Origin: an uncultured Azospirillum sp.
GTDB lineage: Bacteria; Pseudomonadota; Alphaproteobacteria; RF32; CAG-239
Reading direction: 5' to 3'
Assembly (NCBI GenBank): GCA_900542055.1
Contig: UQMA01000004.1
Location: 9,295-73,294, forward strand
DNA: 64,000 bases
In this document: positions 36,917 to 45,643 of the stretch, in pieces
Numbering within the stretch: position 1 is the stretch's first letter
How the letters are laid out: each line of letters starts with the position of its first letter
Translations under genes and position numbers: made by a program
Notes under the pieces: generated by a model
Told to the model about the DNA's origin: nothing
Databases searched by the model: none
Seen by the model: the letters and a program-made list of their open reading frames with translations, nothing else

Positions 36917-37291
36917 TTATTCTCCGGAAGTTTTTTCAAAAATCATTTCTTTTTCCGGCGTGCTGATAATTAGTTTGTTGCCTTCAATTTTGTATGTATC
37001 AGCTTCATCGAGAAATTCAAAATATGCTCTTTCAGCATCCATAAGCGGCATTGGTCCTGCCATCATTGTTGTGCCTGTGGTCGAAAGTTTTATTTTTCCA
37101 TTTTTGGCATGATATGAACCGAAATAATTATTTATGGCTTGTCCGTGAAAATCATTGTTTTTATCACTGAAACTGAGAGTTATCTCCAATCCGGCGTCAC
37201 CTATGGTTTGGTATTCGTTTCCTTGTAAATCGTTGTTGCTTTTACAACTGATAAGTAAAACGCTTATTAATGCAAAAAATATATTTTTCAT
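36917..37291 (-). CDS. META domain lipoprotein (HslJ-like)
   Basis: 124 residues. The lipobox is LLISC near residue 16. The mature part fits a META (DUF306) domain: AGLEITLSFSDKNNDFHGQAINNYFGSYHAKNGKIKLS, then TTGTTMMAGPMPLMDAE and a closing strand pair YKIEGNKLIIS. The pattern NN..FG.Y...GKI..STTMMA is characteristic. Such proteins are surface or periplasmic, linked in E. coli (HslJ) to novobiocin tolerance; mechanism unknown. It shares a unit with the downstream helical protein. Confidence 0.8.
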   Translation of the reverse strand: MKNIFFALISVLLISCKSNNDLQGNEYQTIGDAGLEITLSFSDKNNDFHGQAINNYFGSYHAKNGKIKLSTTGTTMMAGPMPLMDAERAYFEFLDEADTYKIEGNKLIISTPEKEMIFEKTSGE

Positions 37292-37455
37292 TCTTCTCTC
37301 CTAAAAATCACACTTATAATACTATATAAACATATTTGTTTTTTTGCCAATAAAAAATGACAGGATATTACGGAAGGAAAAAATTTTAATAATTTATAAA
37401 AGATAAACTGGTAATAACAAATCAGTTTTACAGATCTCTTATAATGGAATGAAAA

Positions 37456-38574
37456 ATGATAAAGAAAATATTGGCTCTTTCAACGGCATTAGCAATATTA
37501 GGAACAGAAGTTTCTGCCGGTGAATGGAATTTTGAAGCATTCGGCAAAACAAAAACTCTCTATGGATACAGTAATTATAATTCTGATTATGCCCATCATC
37601 AATCGCATAACCATCTGCCTTCTCGCTTAAATGGCAGTTTGATGGCGCAATATCAATTTGATACCGGTTATCAATTGGGAGCTTATGCTGATTTACATTA
37701 TGGGGTTGATCAACAATTAAAAGATTATAATCATGGCATCTGGGGCGAAGAGGTTTATGGTATTTTCGATTCTGATTTTGGAAAACTTATTTTCGGGCAA
37801 AGTTACAATGCGGCCTACCAATTAGGTGTCAGCGCTCCGTCAATCGGCGTTCTCGGGGTTAATCAGAGTGACGTCGTAAATTTTATAGCCAATCCAAATT
37901 GGCAGCGAAATCATCTTGCTACCGGATATCGTACGCTTAATTCAACTGATATAAACACAGACGGAACAGCTGCAAAAGTTACATATATTTCTCCAGAGTT
38001 CAATGACGGAACTATGGTCGGTTTTTCTTATGTTCCGAATAGTTATAGCCGCGATGGCTTGATTAACCGCTATGCTTCATATAAAAATAAAGCAGGTTAT
38101 ATAGCTACAGTTTATCATTCAGAAGATGTCGGCGGTTTAACATTATCCGGGTCTGTCGGCGGTGCTTATTATGCAGATAATGATAACGAAATTTCCGCCG
38201 GTGTGAATATTTATCGCAAGGGCTGGACATTAGGCGGCGGCATACGCAGAACATGGGTTAATCATTATGATGCTCATATGAACCATCGGGTTCGTCAATC
38301 TTTTGAAGATTATGACGCTTACCGTGATGCTTGGGCTTACAATGCTGGAATCAGTTATGAAATCGGACCGTTTAAAACCGCTTTAACTTATTTTTACTCT
38401 AAAGCTGATGGAAAAGATTATGAAGATAAAATCATTCAATTTTCAAATTCTTACCAATACAATTCATATTTGACGATTTATGCGGCTGTGGCTCACGGTG
38501 ATTTTGACGGAAAAACAGCAAGCGACAGTAATTCGGGATATGCTGTTATAGCCGGAACCGGAGTTAAATTTTAG
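37456..38574 (+). CDS. Gram-negative porin
   Basis: 372 residues. A signal peptide (ALSTALAILGTEVSA) is followed by alternating amphipathic beta strands typical of a 16-strand general porin, with VYGIFDSDFGKLIFGQSYNAAYQLG near residue 90 (a conserved porin stretch before the constriction loop), and a terminal phenylalanine (GTGVKF) for outer-membrane insertion. It sits in the outer membrane and lets small solutes through. The mature part is rich in Tyr/His/Asp. Upstream is a 164-base AT-rich gap. The OmpR-like gene follows after nine bases. Confidence 0.9.
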   Translation: MIKKILALSTALAILGTEVSAGEWNFEAFGKTKTLYGYSNYNSDYAHHQSHNHLPSRLNGSLMAQYQFDTGYQLGAYADLHYGVDQQLKDYNHGIWGEEVYGIFDSDFGKLIFGQSYNAAYQLGVSAPSIGVLGVNQSDVVNFIANPNWQRNHLATGYRTLNSTDINTDGTAAKVTYISPEFNDGTMVGFSYVPNSYSRDGLINRYASYKNKAGYIATVYHSEDVGGLTLSGSVGGAYYADNDNEISAGVNIYRKGWTLGGGIRRTWVNHYDAHMNHRVRQSFEDYDAYRDAWAYNAGISYEIGPFKTALTYFYSKADGKDYEDKIIQFSNSYQYNSYLTIYAAVAHGDFDGKTASDSNSGYAVIAGTGVKF

Positions 38575-38583
38575 GAGAATATA

Positions 38584-39204
38584 ATGGCTAATATTTTGCT
38601 TTTGTCATCTTCAGAAGAGTTTTATACTGATCTAAAAGAGCAAATAAATCTTAATGCGGCTGATTTTGCCGTTTACGGCGAAAAAAATGATGATGTCGTT
38701 TTTGATGTGGCGATTGTTGATGAAAATTGGAAACAAGCGGTTTTATTGCAAAAAAAATTGCGGAAAACGCCTATAATTTATTTAGGCAACAATGCTGATG
38801 AAAATGTTAGTGCAATTACAATTGTCAACAAACCTTTAAGATTGGAAGCGCTGTTGGATTTAATACTGTCCAGCGCCAATCTTTTTGCCCACAGCAATGA
38901 TGGACAGCTGCAATTTGGCGGATATGTGTTAAATAGCGGTAAAAAAGATATTGTATATGAGAAAAACGGAAAATCGGTTAAGTTAACGGAAAGAGAAGTG
39001 GCAATTTTAAATTACCTCTACAAAACTCATGAAAAAAACGTTACCAAAAATGAGCTGCTATCTGAAGTTTGGGGGTACAATCCTGATGCAACAACTCATA
39101 CGGTAGAAACTCATATTTATCGTTTGCGTCAAAAAATAGAAGATGGCACCGATGGTTCTCAGGTTATTCTTACGGAAGAAAACGGATATAAACTAAATTT
39201 TTAA
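38584..39204 (+). CDS. OmpR-type transcription factor with degenerate receiver domain
   Basis: 206 residues. The C-terminal winged-helix domain is clear: LTEREVAILNYLYKTHEKNVTKNELLSEVWGY near residue 136, then THTVETHIYRLRQKIED and the wing TEENGYKLNF. The N-terminal half has a receiver fold: LLLSSSEEF in place of the usual acidic pair, an Asp in VAIVDEN near residue 48, and the Lys in VNKPLRLEALL near 88. It is short (no spare loops), so phosphorylation is doubtful. No histidine kinase gene is near. It directly follows the porin gene, which it may regulate by analogy to OmpR/OmpF; this is inference. Confidence 0.88.
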   Translation: MANILLLSSSEEFYTDLKEQINLNAADFAVYGEKNDDVVFDVAIVDENWKQAVLLQKKLRKTPIIYLGNNADENVSAITIVNKPLRLEALLDLILSSANLFAHSNDGQLQFGGYVLNSGKKDIVYEKNGKSVKLTEREVAILNYLYKTHEKNVTKNELLSEVWGYNPDATTHTVETHIYRLRQKIEDGTDGSQVILTEENGYKLNF

Positions 39205-39978
39205 AGTGATTATCAGTGGAATGTGATCGGAAGGGCGCTCTTCGGCGCGGAAATTACGACAAAATTCAATATTAGAAATTTTTTCGGTCAAATCAGGAGC
39301 AACCCAAATGTGATCCAATCTGCGCCCTTTGTCGTTTTTTTGCCAGTTTGGATTCCTATAGCTCCACCATGAATAAAGCTTTTGCGGTTCTGGATATATT
39401 CGGCGGGCTGCATCAACAAAATTGCCGTTTTTGAAAAATGCTGTCAGCTTTTCAATTTCAATCGGCGTGTGTGAAATTGTTTTAAGCATGGCCTTATGAT
39501 TCCATACGTCATTTTCCAAAGGTGCAATATTAAAATCTCCGCAGATTAAACGTTTAGCAGATTTGTCAGAGAAAAAGCTTCCAAGTTCATCAACAAAATC
39601 GAGCTTGTGAACAAAAGACGGATTCGTTTTTATGTCTGGAATTTCTCCTCCGGCTGGAATGTATATATTATGAATTTCTACTCCGTTTTCGATTATAGCG
39701 CTGATATGGCGGGCGTCATCGCGGTTTGTATGTGTGTGCTTTTTTATTTGGGTTAAAGGAGTTTTTGAAAAAATGGCAACGCCGTTATAAGCAGGCATGC
39801 TATACAGAGCGATATGCTTATATCCCAAATTATTTATTTCAGAAAACGGAAAGTCTTCTTCTTTTGCTTTTACCTCTTGTAGGCAAATAACATCTAAATC
39901 TTTTTCCTTAACCAACTTTTGTAATAAAGGGAAACGGATTCGGATTGAATTGACATTCCATGTGGCCAGCTTAAACAT
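39193..39978 (-). CDS. xth: Exonuclease III (AP endonuclease)
   Basis: 261 residues, full-length Xth. TWNVNSIRIR near residue 6, ICLQEVKAKEEDFP near 31 (metal Glu), ICGDFNIAP near 140, and the closing RLDHIWVAP and SDHIPLIITL carry the catalytic Asp/His residues. It cleaves at abasic sites and removes 3' blocks in DNA repair, in the cytoplasm. It is translationally coupled to lolA (one-base overlap) and its 3' end overlaps the convergent regulator gene by 12 bases. Confidence 0.93.
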   Translation of the reverse strand: MFKLATWNVNSIRIRFPLLQKLVKEKDLDVICLQEVKAKEEDFPFSEINNLGYKHIALYSMPAYNGVAIFSKTPLTQIKKHTHTNRDDARHISAIIENGVEIHNIYIPAGGEIPDIKTNPSFVHKLDFVDELGSFFSDKSAKRLICGDFNIAPLENDVWNHKAMLKTISHTPIEIEKLTAFFKNGNFVDAARRIYPEPQKLYSWWSYRNPNWQKNDKGRRLDHIWVAPDLTEKISNIEFCRNFRAEERPSDHIPLIITLKI

Positions 39979-40592
39979 TAACGGCCTTTGTTGATTTTAA
40001 GCGGGTTTTTGTTTTTACGAAATTTGAATAAGGATTGGTCCAATGGCTTATCTATTTGTGTTCCGTAAAGCGAAACCGCAACTTCAACGCTTTGCGGGTC
40101 GATTATTTTCCATTGACGCAGCTCAAAAGGAGAGTTGTTAAAAGTCAGAGTTATCGTTCCCAGATTGCCTTTGCCTTTATAATCCAATCCGATAATCGTT
40201 GTTCCGGCGTCTTTATAAAAAGAGGCCACTTTTATATTTTTGCCGTCAATTTTAATATCGTTTCCCAAAATAAGCGAAGCCGGAATATCGTCATAATCTA
40301 TATTGCTGACCTGATCTAAATCTTTATCGTTATATACAATATAATCGCCGTTTCCGACAATCAAAACATTTGTCGGCGCCGCATATTCCATGTGGATTTT
40401 ATTGGGCTTTTCAATATAAAGGGTGCCTTCCGAAACGTTGCCGTTGCTTGCATTTTGCACAAAGCGTGCTTGCAGTGTTTTGACCGAGTTAAGATAGTTT
40501 TCGATTCGGGATAAATCATTCTTTGTTTGAGCGGTTGCATTTTGAGTTTCTAAAATAAAAAGCCCAGCCAGTAAAATTTTCAAGAGTTTCAT
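39978..40592 (-). CDS. lolA: LolA-like outer-membrane lipoprotein carrier
   Basis: 204 residues from the ATG at 40592; the upstream TTG lies inside the ribosome-binding sequence TTGAAGGATA. Signal peptide near 1-22 (LAGLFILETQNATAQ). The mature part is the LolA half-barrel: RIENYLNSVKTLQARFVQ, GTLYIEKPNKIHMEY near 62, and LDYKGKGNLGTITLTFNNSPFELRQW. It ferries lipoproteins across the periplasm from LolCDE to the outer membrane, in line with the lipoproteins in this window. It heads a two-gene unit with xth. Confidence 0.9.
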   Translation of the reverse strand: MKLLKILLAGLFILETQNATAQTKNDLSRIENYLNSVKTLQARFVQNASNGNVSEGTLYIEKPNKIHMEYAAPTNVLIVGNGDYIVYNDKDLDQVSNIDYDDIPASLILGNDIKIDGKNIKVASFYKDAGTTIIGLDYKGKGNLGTITLTFNNSPFELRQWKIIDPQSVEVAVSLYGTQIDKPLDQSLFKFRKNKNPLKINKGR

Positions 40593-40924
40593 ATCCCGAG
40601 TATCCTTCAAATTAAAGTTATAATTACTATATATAATATGATTCGCAATTATTGCAATTATTAGATTCTCTTATCTTTATTATTAAAAATGCAAAATATC
40701 GCTCAGTTTTCTTATTTTGATAATAATATGTTGATATTACTTTGTATTTTTATTTTCTCAAAAAATTATCCACCAGTCGTTTTTTTAAAAAATGCCTTAT
40801 TAGAATAGGGTAGCTTGTCAATAAGAAAAAAAATATATTTAGCATGGAAAAATAAAATTCTTTATTGCACTATTATAAGCATGTTAAGTCATCCGATTCT
40901 TATTAAAAATAGATGATAAAAATT

Positions 40925-40952
40925 TTGTGCATAATACAATATTTAGTATATT
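40925..40952 (+). promoter_or_regulatory. Probable nrdD promoter
   Basis: TTGTGC at 40925-40930, 16-base spacer, TATATT at 40947-40952. The upstream NrdR box overlaps it, which fits repression. Confidence 0.4.
40934..40949. promoter_or_regulatory. NrdR box 1
   Basis: ATACAATATTTAGTAT, close to the NrdR consensus acaCwAtATaTwGtgt. It overlaps the predicted promoter. Confidence 0.6.
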
Positions 40953-40963
40953 TTAATATTTTC

Positions 40964-40979
40964 AAACTAAATATAGTGT
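40964..40979. promoter_or_regulatory. NrdR box 2
   Basis: AAACTAAATATAGTGT, the better match to the consensus. Centres of the two boxes are 30 bases apart, about three helical turns, the usual arrangement for paired NrdR sites. NrdR represses ribonucleotide reductase genes when dATP is high. Confidence 0.7.
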
Positions 40980-41027
40980 ATCAAAAGCAGTTTTAACCAA
41001 ACTAAAGATAAAGGAAAAGAGAGCGAA

Positions 41028-43082
41028 ATGTCCAACCACGAATATAAAGTTTCAAAGATTGCGGAAGGTGCAAAAATAGCCAATGTAGCCAAAAGAGATG
41101 GTACTTTGGTTCCGTTCGACAGTGATAAAATTTTTAATGCCATTCGCAAAGCCGGTGAGGCGACAGGTGAATTTGGAGAACAGGAATGCTATTTGCTGAC
41201 CGGACAGGTATTAAAGGTGTTGGAACATAAGTTTTCCGATTCTCTTCCGTCAATTGAAAATATTCAGGATGTGGTTGAACAGGTATTGATTTCTGCAAAC
41301 TATTTTACGACCGCAAAATCGTATATTTTGTATCGTGATCAACGTAACCGCGCTCGCGGCGATCATAAGGTTGTGGTTGATGTGGAAAGTTCAATCAATG
41401 AATATCTTGAAAAATTGGACTGGCGCGTTAATGCTAATGCCAATCAAGGATATTCTAACGGCGGCTTGATTTTGAATGTCTCCGGTAAAGTTACGGCAAA
41501 CTATTGGTTGAGCCATGTTTATCCGGCTAATGTGGGCGAAGCGCACAGAAATGGCGATATTCATATTCACGATTTGGATATGTTGGCTGCTTATTGCGCT
41601 GGTTGGTCTTTGAAAAATTTACTTCATGAAGGTTTTAACGGTGTCCCCGGCAAAACCGAAGCTGGTCCGGCAAAGCATTTGTCTGCCGCTGTAGGACAAA
41701 TGGTTAATTTTATGGGTACACTGCAAAACGAATGGGCGGGTGCGCAGGCGTTTTCTTCGGTCGATACATATTTGGCGCCGTATGTCCGTGCTGACAAATT
41801 GTCGTATGAACAGGTTGAGCAATGCTTTCAGGAATTGATTTATAACCTGAATGTTCCTTCCCGCTGGGGTTCTCAAACACCGTTTACAAACTTTACGTTC
41901 GATTGGGTATGCCCTGATGATTTGCGCAATACGCACCCGATGATAGCAGGTGTTGAACAGCCTTTTACTTACGGCGACCTTAAACCTGAAATGGATATGA
42001 TTAATAAAGCTTATATCACAGTAATGATGAAGGGTGATATTAAGGGGCGTCCGTTTACTTTTCCGATACCTACTTATAATATGACGCCGGATTTCCCGTG
42101 GGAGGATGAAAATACTGAGCTTTTGTTTGAAATGACAGCAAAGTACGGTTTGCCTTATTTTCAGAACTTCATTAATTCTACTTTGAAACCGGGGCAGATT
42201 CGCTCTATGTGCTGCCGCTTGCAGTTGGATTTGCGCGAGTTGTTGGCAAAAGGCAATGGCTTATTTGGTTCAGCTGAGCAAACCGGCTCAATCGGGGTTG
42301 TAACTTTTAACTGTGCTCGTTTGGGATATGTTTATAAAAATAATGAAGCGGGAATGTTCGCACGTGTTGACGAGTTAATGAACATAGCGCGGACTTCTCT
42401 TGAACTGAAGCGCAAGTTGATACAACGCTTGATTGATAACGGACTTTTCCCGTTTACAAAACGCTATCTCGGAACTTTGCGTAATCATTTCTCCACAATC
42501 GGGGTCAATGGTATTAATGAAATGATTGCCAATTTTACCGATGGCAAACATGATATTGCTGATGAATGGGGACGCGCTTTTGCTGAAAAATTCCTTGATT
42601 ATATACGTGCTAAGTTGGTGAAAATTCAGGAAGAAACAGGTCATATGTATAATCTTGAAGCTACTCCGGCAGAGAGTGCAACTTACCGCTTTGCTCGTGA
42701 AGATAAAAAGCGCTTTGCCGGAATAATTCAGGCCGGTACACCTGAAAATCCATATTATACCAACTCTTCGCAATTGCCGGTTGGTTACACGGATGATCCG
42801 TTTGAAGCCTTGGAACTGCAAGCTGATTTACAATCAAAATATACGGGGGGAACAGTTCTTCACCTCTATATGGGACAGCGCATTTCTTCGGCTAGAGTTT
42901 GCCGCGACATTGTGAAACGCGTTCTGACCAATTATCGTTTACCGTACATTACAATTACCCCGACATTTTCCGTTTGCCCAAAACACGGTTATATTTCGGG
43001 AGAACATAAATACTGCCCTATCTGCGATGAGGAGAAAATGGCAGAAAAAAGAAAAGCCGCGGCTTCTGCCGAAGTTGCATAA
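41028..43082 (+). CDS. nrdD: Anaerobic (class III) ribonucleotide reductase, large part without glycyl-radical domain
   Basis: 684 residues. An ATP-cone opens the protein (NVAKRDGTLVPFDSDKIFNAIRKAG, about 20-105), the allosteric nucleotide site. The ten-stranded barrel follows, with RNGDIHIHDLDML near 178, and the catalytic-cysteine loop SMCCRLQLD near 393-401. A Zn-binding pair CPKHG / CPIC lies near 650-665. Then the chain ends in KRKAAASAEVA with no glycyl-radical loop; that loop (RVMGYLRP) is encoded in the next gene. So the enzyme is split. It reduces ribonucleotides to deoxyribonucleotides without oxygen. ATG has AAAGGAAAAGAGAGCGAA upstream. Confidence 0.92.
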   Translation: MSNHEYKVSKIAEGAKIANVAKRDGTLVPFDSDKIFNAIRKAGEATGEFGEQECYLLTGQVLKVLEHKFSDSLPSIENIQDVVEQVLISANYFTTAKSYILYRDQRNRARGDHKVVVDVESSINEYLEKLDWRVNANANQGYSNGGLILNVSGKVTANYWLSHVYPANVGEAHRNGDIHIHDLDMLAAYCAGWSLKNLLHEGFNGVPGKTEAGPAKHLSAAVGQMVNFMGTLQNEWAGAQAFSSVDTYLAPYVRADKLSYEQVEQCFQELIYNLNVPSRWGSQTPFTNFTFDWVCPDDLRNTHPMIAGVEQPFTYGDLKPEMDMINKAYITVMMKGDIKGRPFTFPIPTYNMTPDFPWEDENTELLFEMTAKYGLPYFQNFINSTLKPGQIRSMCCRLQLDLRELLAKGNGLFGSAEQTGSIGVVTFNCARLGYVYKNNEAGMFARVDELMNIARTSLELKRKLIQRLIDNGLFPFTKRYLGTLRNHFSTIGVNGINEMIANFTDGKHDIADEWGRAFAEKFLDYIRAKLVKIQEETGHMYNLEATPAESATYRFAREDKKRFAGIIQAGTPENPYYTNSSQLPVGYTDDPFEALELQADLQSKYTGGTVLHLYMGQRISSARVCRDIVKRVLTNYRLPYITITPTFSVCPKHGYISGEHKYCPICDEEKMAEKRKAAASAEVA

Positions 43083-43121
43083 TTTGTAAAAAAATGTTAT
43101 ACTATAAATTGGAGATATAAA

Positions 43122-43328
43122 ATGACAGTTGTTAATATTGAAGATGTAAAATTGAATGATTCGGAAAGACAGCCTTGCGAAGTTTGGACACGTGTAATGG
43201 GATATTTGCGTCCGGTTTCAGAATTTAACAAAGGTAAAAAATCTGAATTTTATTCTCGTAAATATTTCGCTGAAAATAAAGCTGTTTTAGGCTGTGGATG
43301 CGAACATATGGATATTGCTGCCGAGTAG
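43122..43328 (+). CDS. Separate glycyl-radical domain of the class III ribonucleotide reductase
   Basis: 68 residues. The core CEVWTRVMGYLRPVSEFN near residues 19-36 plus KGKKSEFYSRKYF is the C-terminal glycyl-radical loop of NrdD proteins; Gly27 would carry the radical made by NrdG. A CGCEH motif lies near the end. It has its own ribosome site (TTGGAGATATAAA) 39 bases after nrdD and is followed by nrdG after three bases. The distance and reading frame show it is not a simple frameshift of nrdD. Some proteobacterial genomes may have the same arrangement; I cannot check frequency. Confidence 0.85.
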   Translation: MTVVNIEDVKLNDSERQPCEVWTRVMGYLRPVSEFNKGKKSEFYSRKYFAENKAVLGCGCEHMDIAAE

Positions 43329-43331
43329 GTT

Positions 43332-44045
43332 ATGCAGCGGAGTTCCATTAGAGTCGGCGGTGTTGAAACTTTCAGCACCGTCGATTTTCCTGATAAAATA
43401 AGTGCAGTTGTTTTTATGCAGGGGTGTCCGTGGCGATGCCCTTTTTGTCATAATGCAGTATTGCAAAAGGCTGATTATGACAGCGGTTTTATTTGGGAAA
43501 AGTTTATTGACTTTTTAAAGACTAGACAAAAAATTTTAGACGGCGTTGTTTTCAGCGGCGGCGAACCTTTACTGCAAGATGAGTTGGAAAGCGCTGTAAA
43601 AGAGGTAAAACAACTGGGATTTCAAATCGGACTGCATACCGGCGGGTATCGTCCGTCACACCTAGAAAAAATTTTACCGTTAGTTGATTGGGTAGGACTT
43701 GATATAAAAGCTCCGCTTGTTCCTGAACATTATTCGCGCACTATCGGTTGTTCTGCAGCTTTGCAGCTGCCGAATATATTAAAGTCGTTGCAGATTTTGT
43801 TGGATGGCAGTGCTGATTTTGAATGCAGGACAACATGTGATCCGCGTATTTTGTCTATAGCCGATATAGCGCGTATCGGAGAAGAACTTTCCTCGCGCGG
43901 CGTTAAGAAATATTTTTTGCAGAAATACCGTCCGATAGAGACAGATTTGAAGACGCAAGACGCTGATTGCGAAAGTTTTTTCCTTAATGAAAAACTTTTA
44001 TCTGATCTAAAAGCAAAATTTTCAGTTTTTGGTGTGCGCAAATAG
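43332..44045 (+). CDS. nrdG: Anaerobic ribonucleotide reductase-activating protein (radical SAM)
   Basis: 237 residues. The radical-SAM motif CPWRCPFC is near residue 32, and FSGGEPLLQ near 76 is the SAM-binding glycine motif. VGLDIKAPL near 117 matches the activase branch. It uses S-adenosylmethionine and a 4Fe-4S cluster to make the glycyl radical on NrdD, here presumably on the separate 68-residue protein. It is longer than E. coli NrdG (154) and resembles the NrdG2 type. It closes the nrdD locus. Confidence 0.93.
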   Translation: MQRSSIRVGGVETFSTVDFPDKISAVVFMQGCPWRCPFCHNAVLQKADYDSGFIWEKFIDFLKTRQKILDGVVFSGGEPLLQDELESAVKEVKQLGFQIGLHTGGYRPSHLEKILPLVDWVGLDIKAPLVPEHYSRTIGCSAALQLPNILKSLQILLDGSADFECRTTCDPRILSIADIARIGEELSSRGVKKYFLQKYRPIETDLKTQDADCESFFLNEKLLSDLKAKFSVFGVRK

Positions 44046-44086
44046 AAAAAATTGGGGTTGAAAATCAAAACAATAAACAAAAAAAC

Positions 44087-44115
44087 TAGACAAAACCAAA
44101 GTAACATGCTATCCT
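44087..44115 (+). promoter_or_regulatory. Probable promoter for the 462-residue protein
   Basis: TAGACA at 44087-44092, 17-base spacer, TATCCT at 44110-44115. AAGGAGAAGACTG precedes the ATG at 44140. Confidence 0.45.
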
Positions 44116-44139
44116 TATCTCAAAATAAGGAGAAGACTG

Positions 44140-45528
44140 ATGAGTCAAATCGATAAGTTTAATCAAAGATATGGAAATGCTACTCATAAAAAGCAGGAAG
44201 TGCATTCAGAACAAGTTTCAACAGCAGATAATTCTAAAAAACATGATACTGAAAAGCGAAAGAATAATACAACTTATAATGATTTGAGCGAATTGGGCGA
44301 ATTGAAAGAAACTATTGAACAATCTAACGCAGAGGACAAAAACATGGCTACAGAGGATAATTCTACAGACAAAAAAACTTCGGAAAATGCTGAAGAAGAA
44401 AAATTAGGTCTGGCTGATTTAGGGTTCAGCGATGAATTTTTGCAAAGCAAACATTTAACTGCGGACAGTAAAGTCACTAAAGCTCAATTGGAAGAATTGA
44501 AAGAGGAATTCGCCAAACAGTCTTTGCAAAATGCATCAGAACAAAGCGCAGAAAATAAAGGAGAAAATCAGGGCGCCGATGATCAGGAAAATGATGCGCA
44601 GCCTGCGGCTGACCAGAAAGATAATGATATGGAAGATGTTCGATTATCTCCTTCTCAGGATACAATACAAGTCGATAATGATAAAACTTGGGTTGATAAA
44701 TATGAAGCCATTTTAAAAGGTTATGCCGAAGCCAACAATCAAGAATGGAAACGCGACCTTAAAGATGAAAACGGTGCCGATATTGAAGGGCTTCAGGGAA
44801 GTATCGGAGATGCAAAATATCATTTTACAGCAGAAGACAAGGTAAGTGTTAATGCTGCCGGTATTGAAGGATTGGTTAATCTGGCCAAAGAAACCGGACA
44901 AGATATTAACTTCAATGAAAAATGGAGCGAAGAATTTAAGGCAAAAATGATGGAAGCCTGTGAAAAATACGGCGTTTCTATTGTTGGCAAGCCAGAAGAA
45001 CAAAAAACGGAAAACAGAGAAGCAGAGGCTCAGCCGGTTCAGGCAGCAAATAATGAAGAAACCAAAAGCTACATAGGATTGCCTAAAACCGCTGAAATAG
45101 AACTCCGTAAATATAATCGCTTGGCTTCGGGAGAAAAAGGCGAAGAAGGCAAAAAAGAACTGGATGACACAATTGCTCGCATGGAAGCAGCCGGAGCAAC
45201 TATCGGCGGCGAAAACCGCGAAAGCCAAAAATATACAATGGCCTTGTATGCCAAAGCCTGCTATAACAAAGAAGATGCGGAAACTATGCATAAACTTGAA
45301 AATGTTATGACAAAATATGGTATGCAAGTTGGAAAAAAGCAATCTGAAGATGGTAAAAAACTTGATTTTGAGGTTTCAATAAACAAATCCAAATATGACA
45401 AAGAAGCCGTTGCCTCTGATATAAAAACATTATCGGAACAACGCTCAAATACGGCCGAAAATCAAAGCAATAAATACAAACAAAGATCCGGCGCTTTTCT
45501 TAATGGACAGCAGCCTGAAGGGCGTTAA
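44140..45528 (+). CDS. Large charged protein of unknown function, shares a domain with the 45644 protein
   Basis: 462 residues, no signal peptide or membrane helix. The first 180 residues are K/E/D/N/Q-rich and likely disordered. A compact domain (about 183-285; WVDKYEAILKGYAEANNQEW, YHFTAEDKVSVNAAGIEGLV, EEFKAKMMEACEKYGVSIVG) is similar to one in the next protein, with the same pattern of VSV, LA, EF and EAC positions. A second helical domain (about 310-440) contains IELRKYNRLASGEKG and NVMTKYGMQVG, the latter like the repeat ends of the 6657 protein. No family recognised. Own promoter and strong ribosome site; not obviously coupled to nrdG. Confidence 0.8.
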   Translation: MSQIDKFNQRYGNATHKKQEVHSEQVSTADNSKKHDTEKRKNNTTYNDLSELGELKETIEQSNAEDKNMATEDNSTDKKTSENAEEEKLGLADLGFSDEFLQSKHLTADSKVTKAQLEELKEEFAKQSLQNASEQSAENKGENQGADDQENDAQPAADQKDNDMEDVRLSPSQDTIQVDNDKTWVDKYEAILKGYAEANNQEWKRDLKDENGADIEGLQGSIGDAKYHFTAEDKVSVNAAGIEGLVNLAKETGQDINFNEKWSEEFKAKMMEACEKYGVSIVGKPEEQKTENREAEAQPVQAANNEETKSYIGLPKTAEIELRKYNRLASGEKGEEGKKELDDTIARMEAAGATIGGENRESQKYTMALYAKACYNKEDAETMHKLENVMTKYGMQVGKKQSEDGKKLDFEVSINKSKYDKEAVASDIKTLSEQRSNTAENQSNKYKQRSGAFLNGQQPEGR

Positions 45529-45579
45529 AAGCTAATTATTAAAATTTTGTAAAAATAATCAAAATTTGACAAAAAATGC

Positions 45580-45608
45580 TTGAGGGTAAGCAATTTATAT
45601 GCTATAGT
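45580..45608 (+). promoter_or_regulatory. Probable promoter for the 888-residue protein
   Basis: TTGAGG at 45580-45585, 17-base spacer, TATAGT at 45603-45608. The ATG at 45644 has AAAAGGAGACAAAACA upstream. Confidence 0.55.
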
Positions 45609-45643
45609 GCTTGCAAAATCAGGTTATAAAAGGAGACAAAACA

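Larger units (their letters stand above)
40611..41027. other. 417-base intergenic region between lolA and nrdD
   Basis: Strongly AT-rich. The right end holds the nrdD promoter and two NrdR boxes. The left end should hold the lolA promoter (minus strand); TATATATAATATG near 40622 is compatible but not decisive. I see no gene, terminator-like hairpin or tRNA in the middle (40640-40920). Confidence 0.7.

Noticed and set aside
37440..37445. TATAAT directly before the porin start
   Set aside because: It would place the transcription start only a few bases before the ATG and has no matching -35; I do not call it a promoter.
43082..43122. Frameshift explaining the split of nrdD
   Set aside because: The small gene has its own GGAG site and ATG and 39 bases of separation; the NrdD end is an Ala/Lys-rich tail, which suits a true end.
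44713..45342. Minus-strand frame of 209 codons
   Set aside because: Antisense shadow of the 462-residue protein, Phe/Ile-rich, no motif and no start signal. The plus-strand gene has a promoter and a strong ribosome site.
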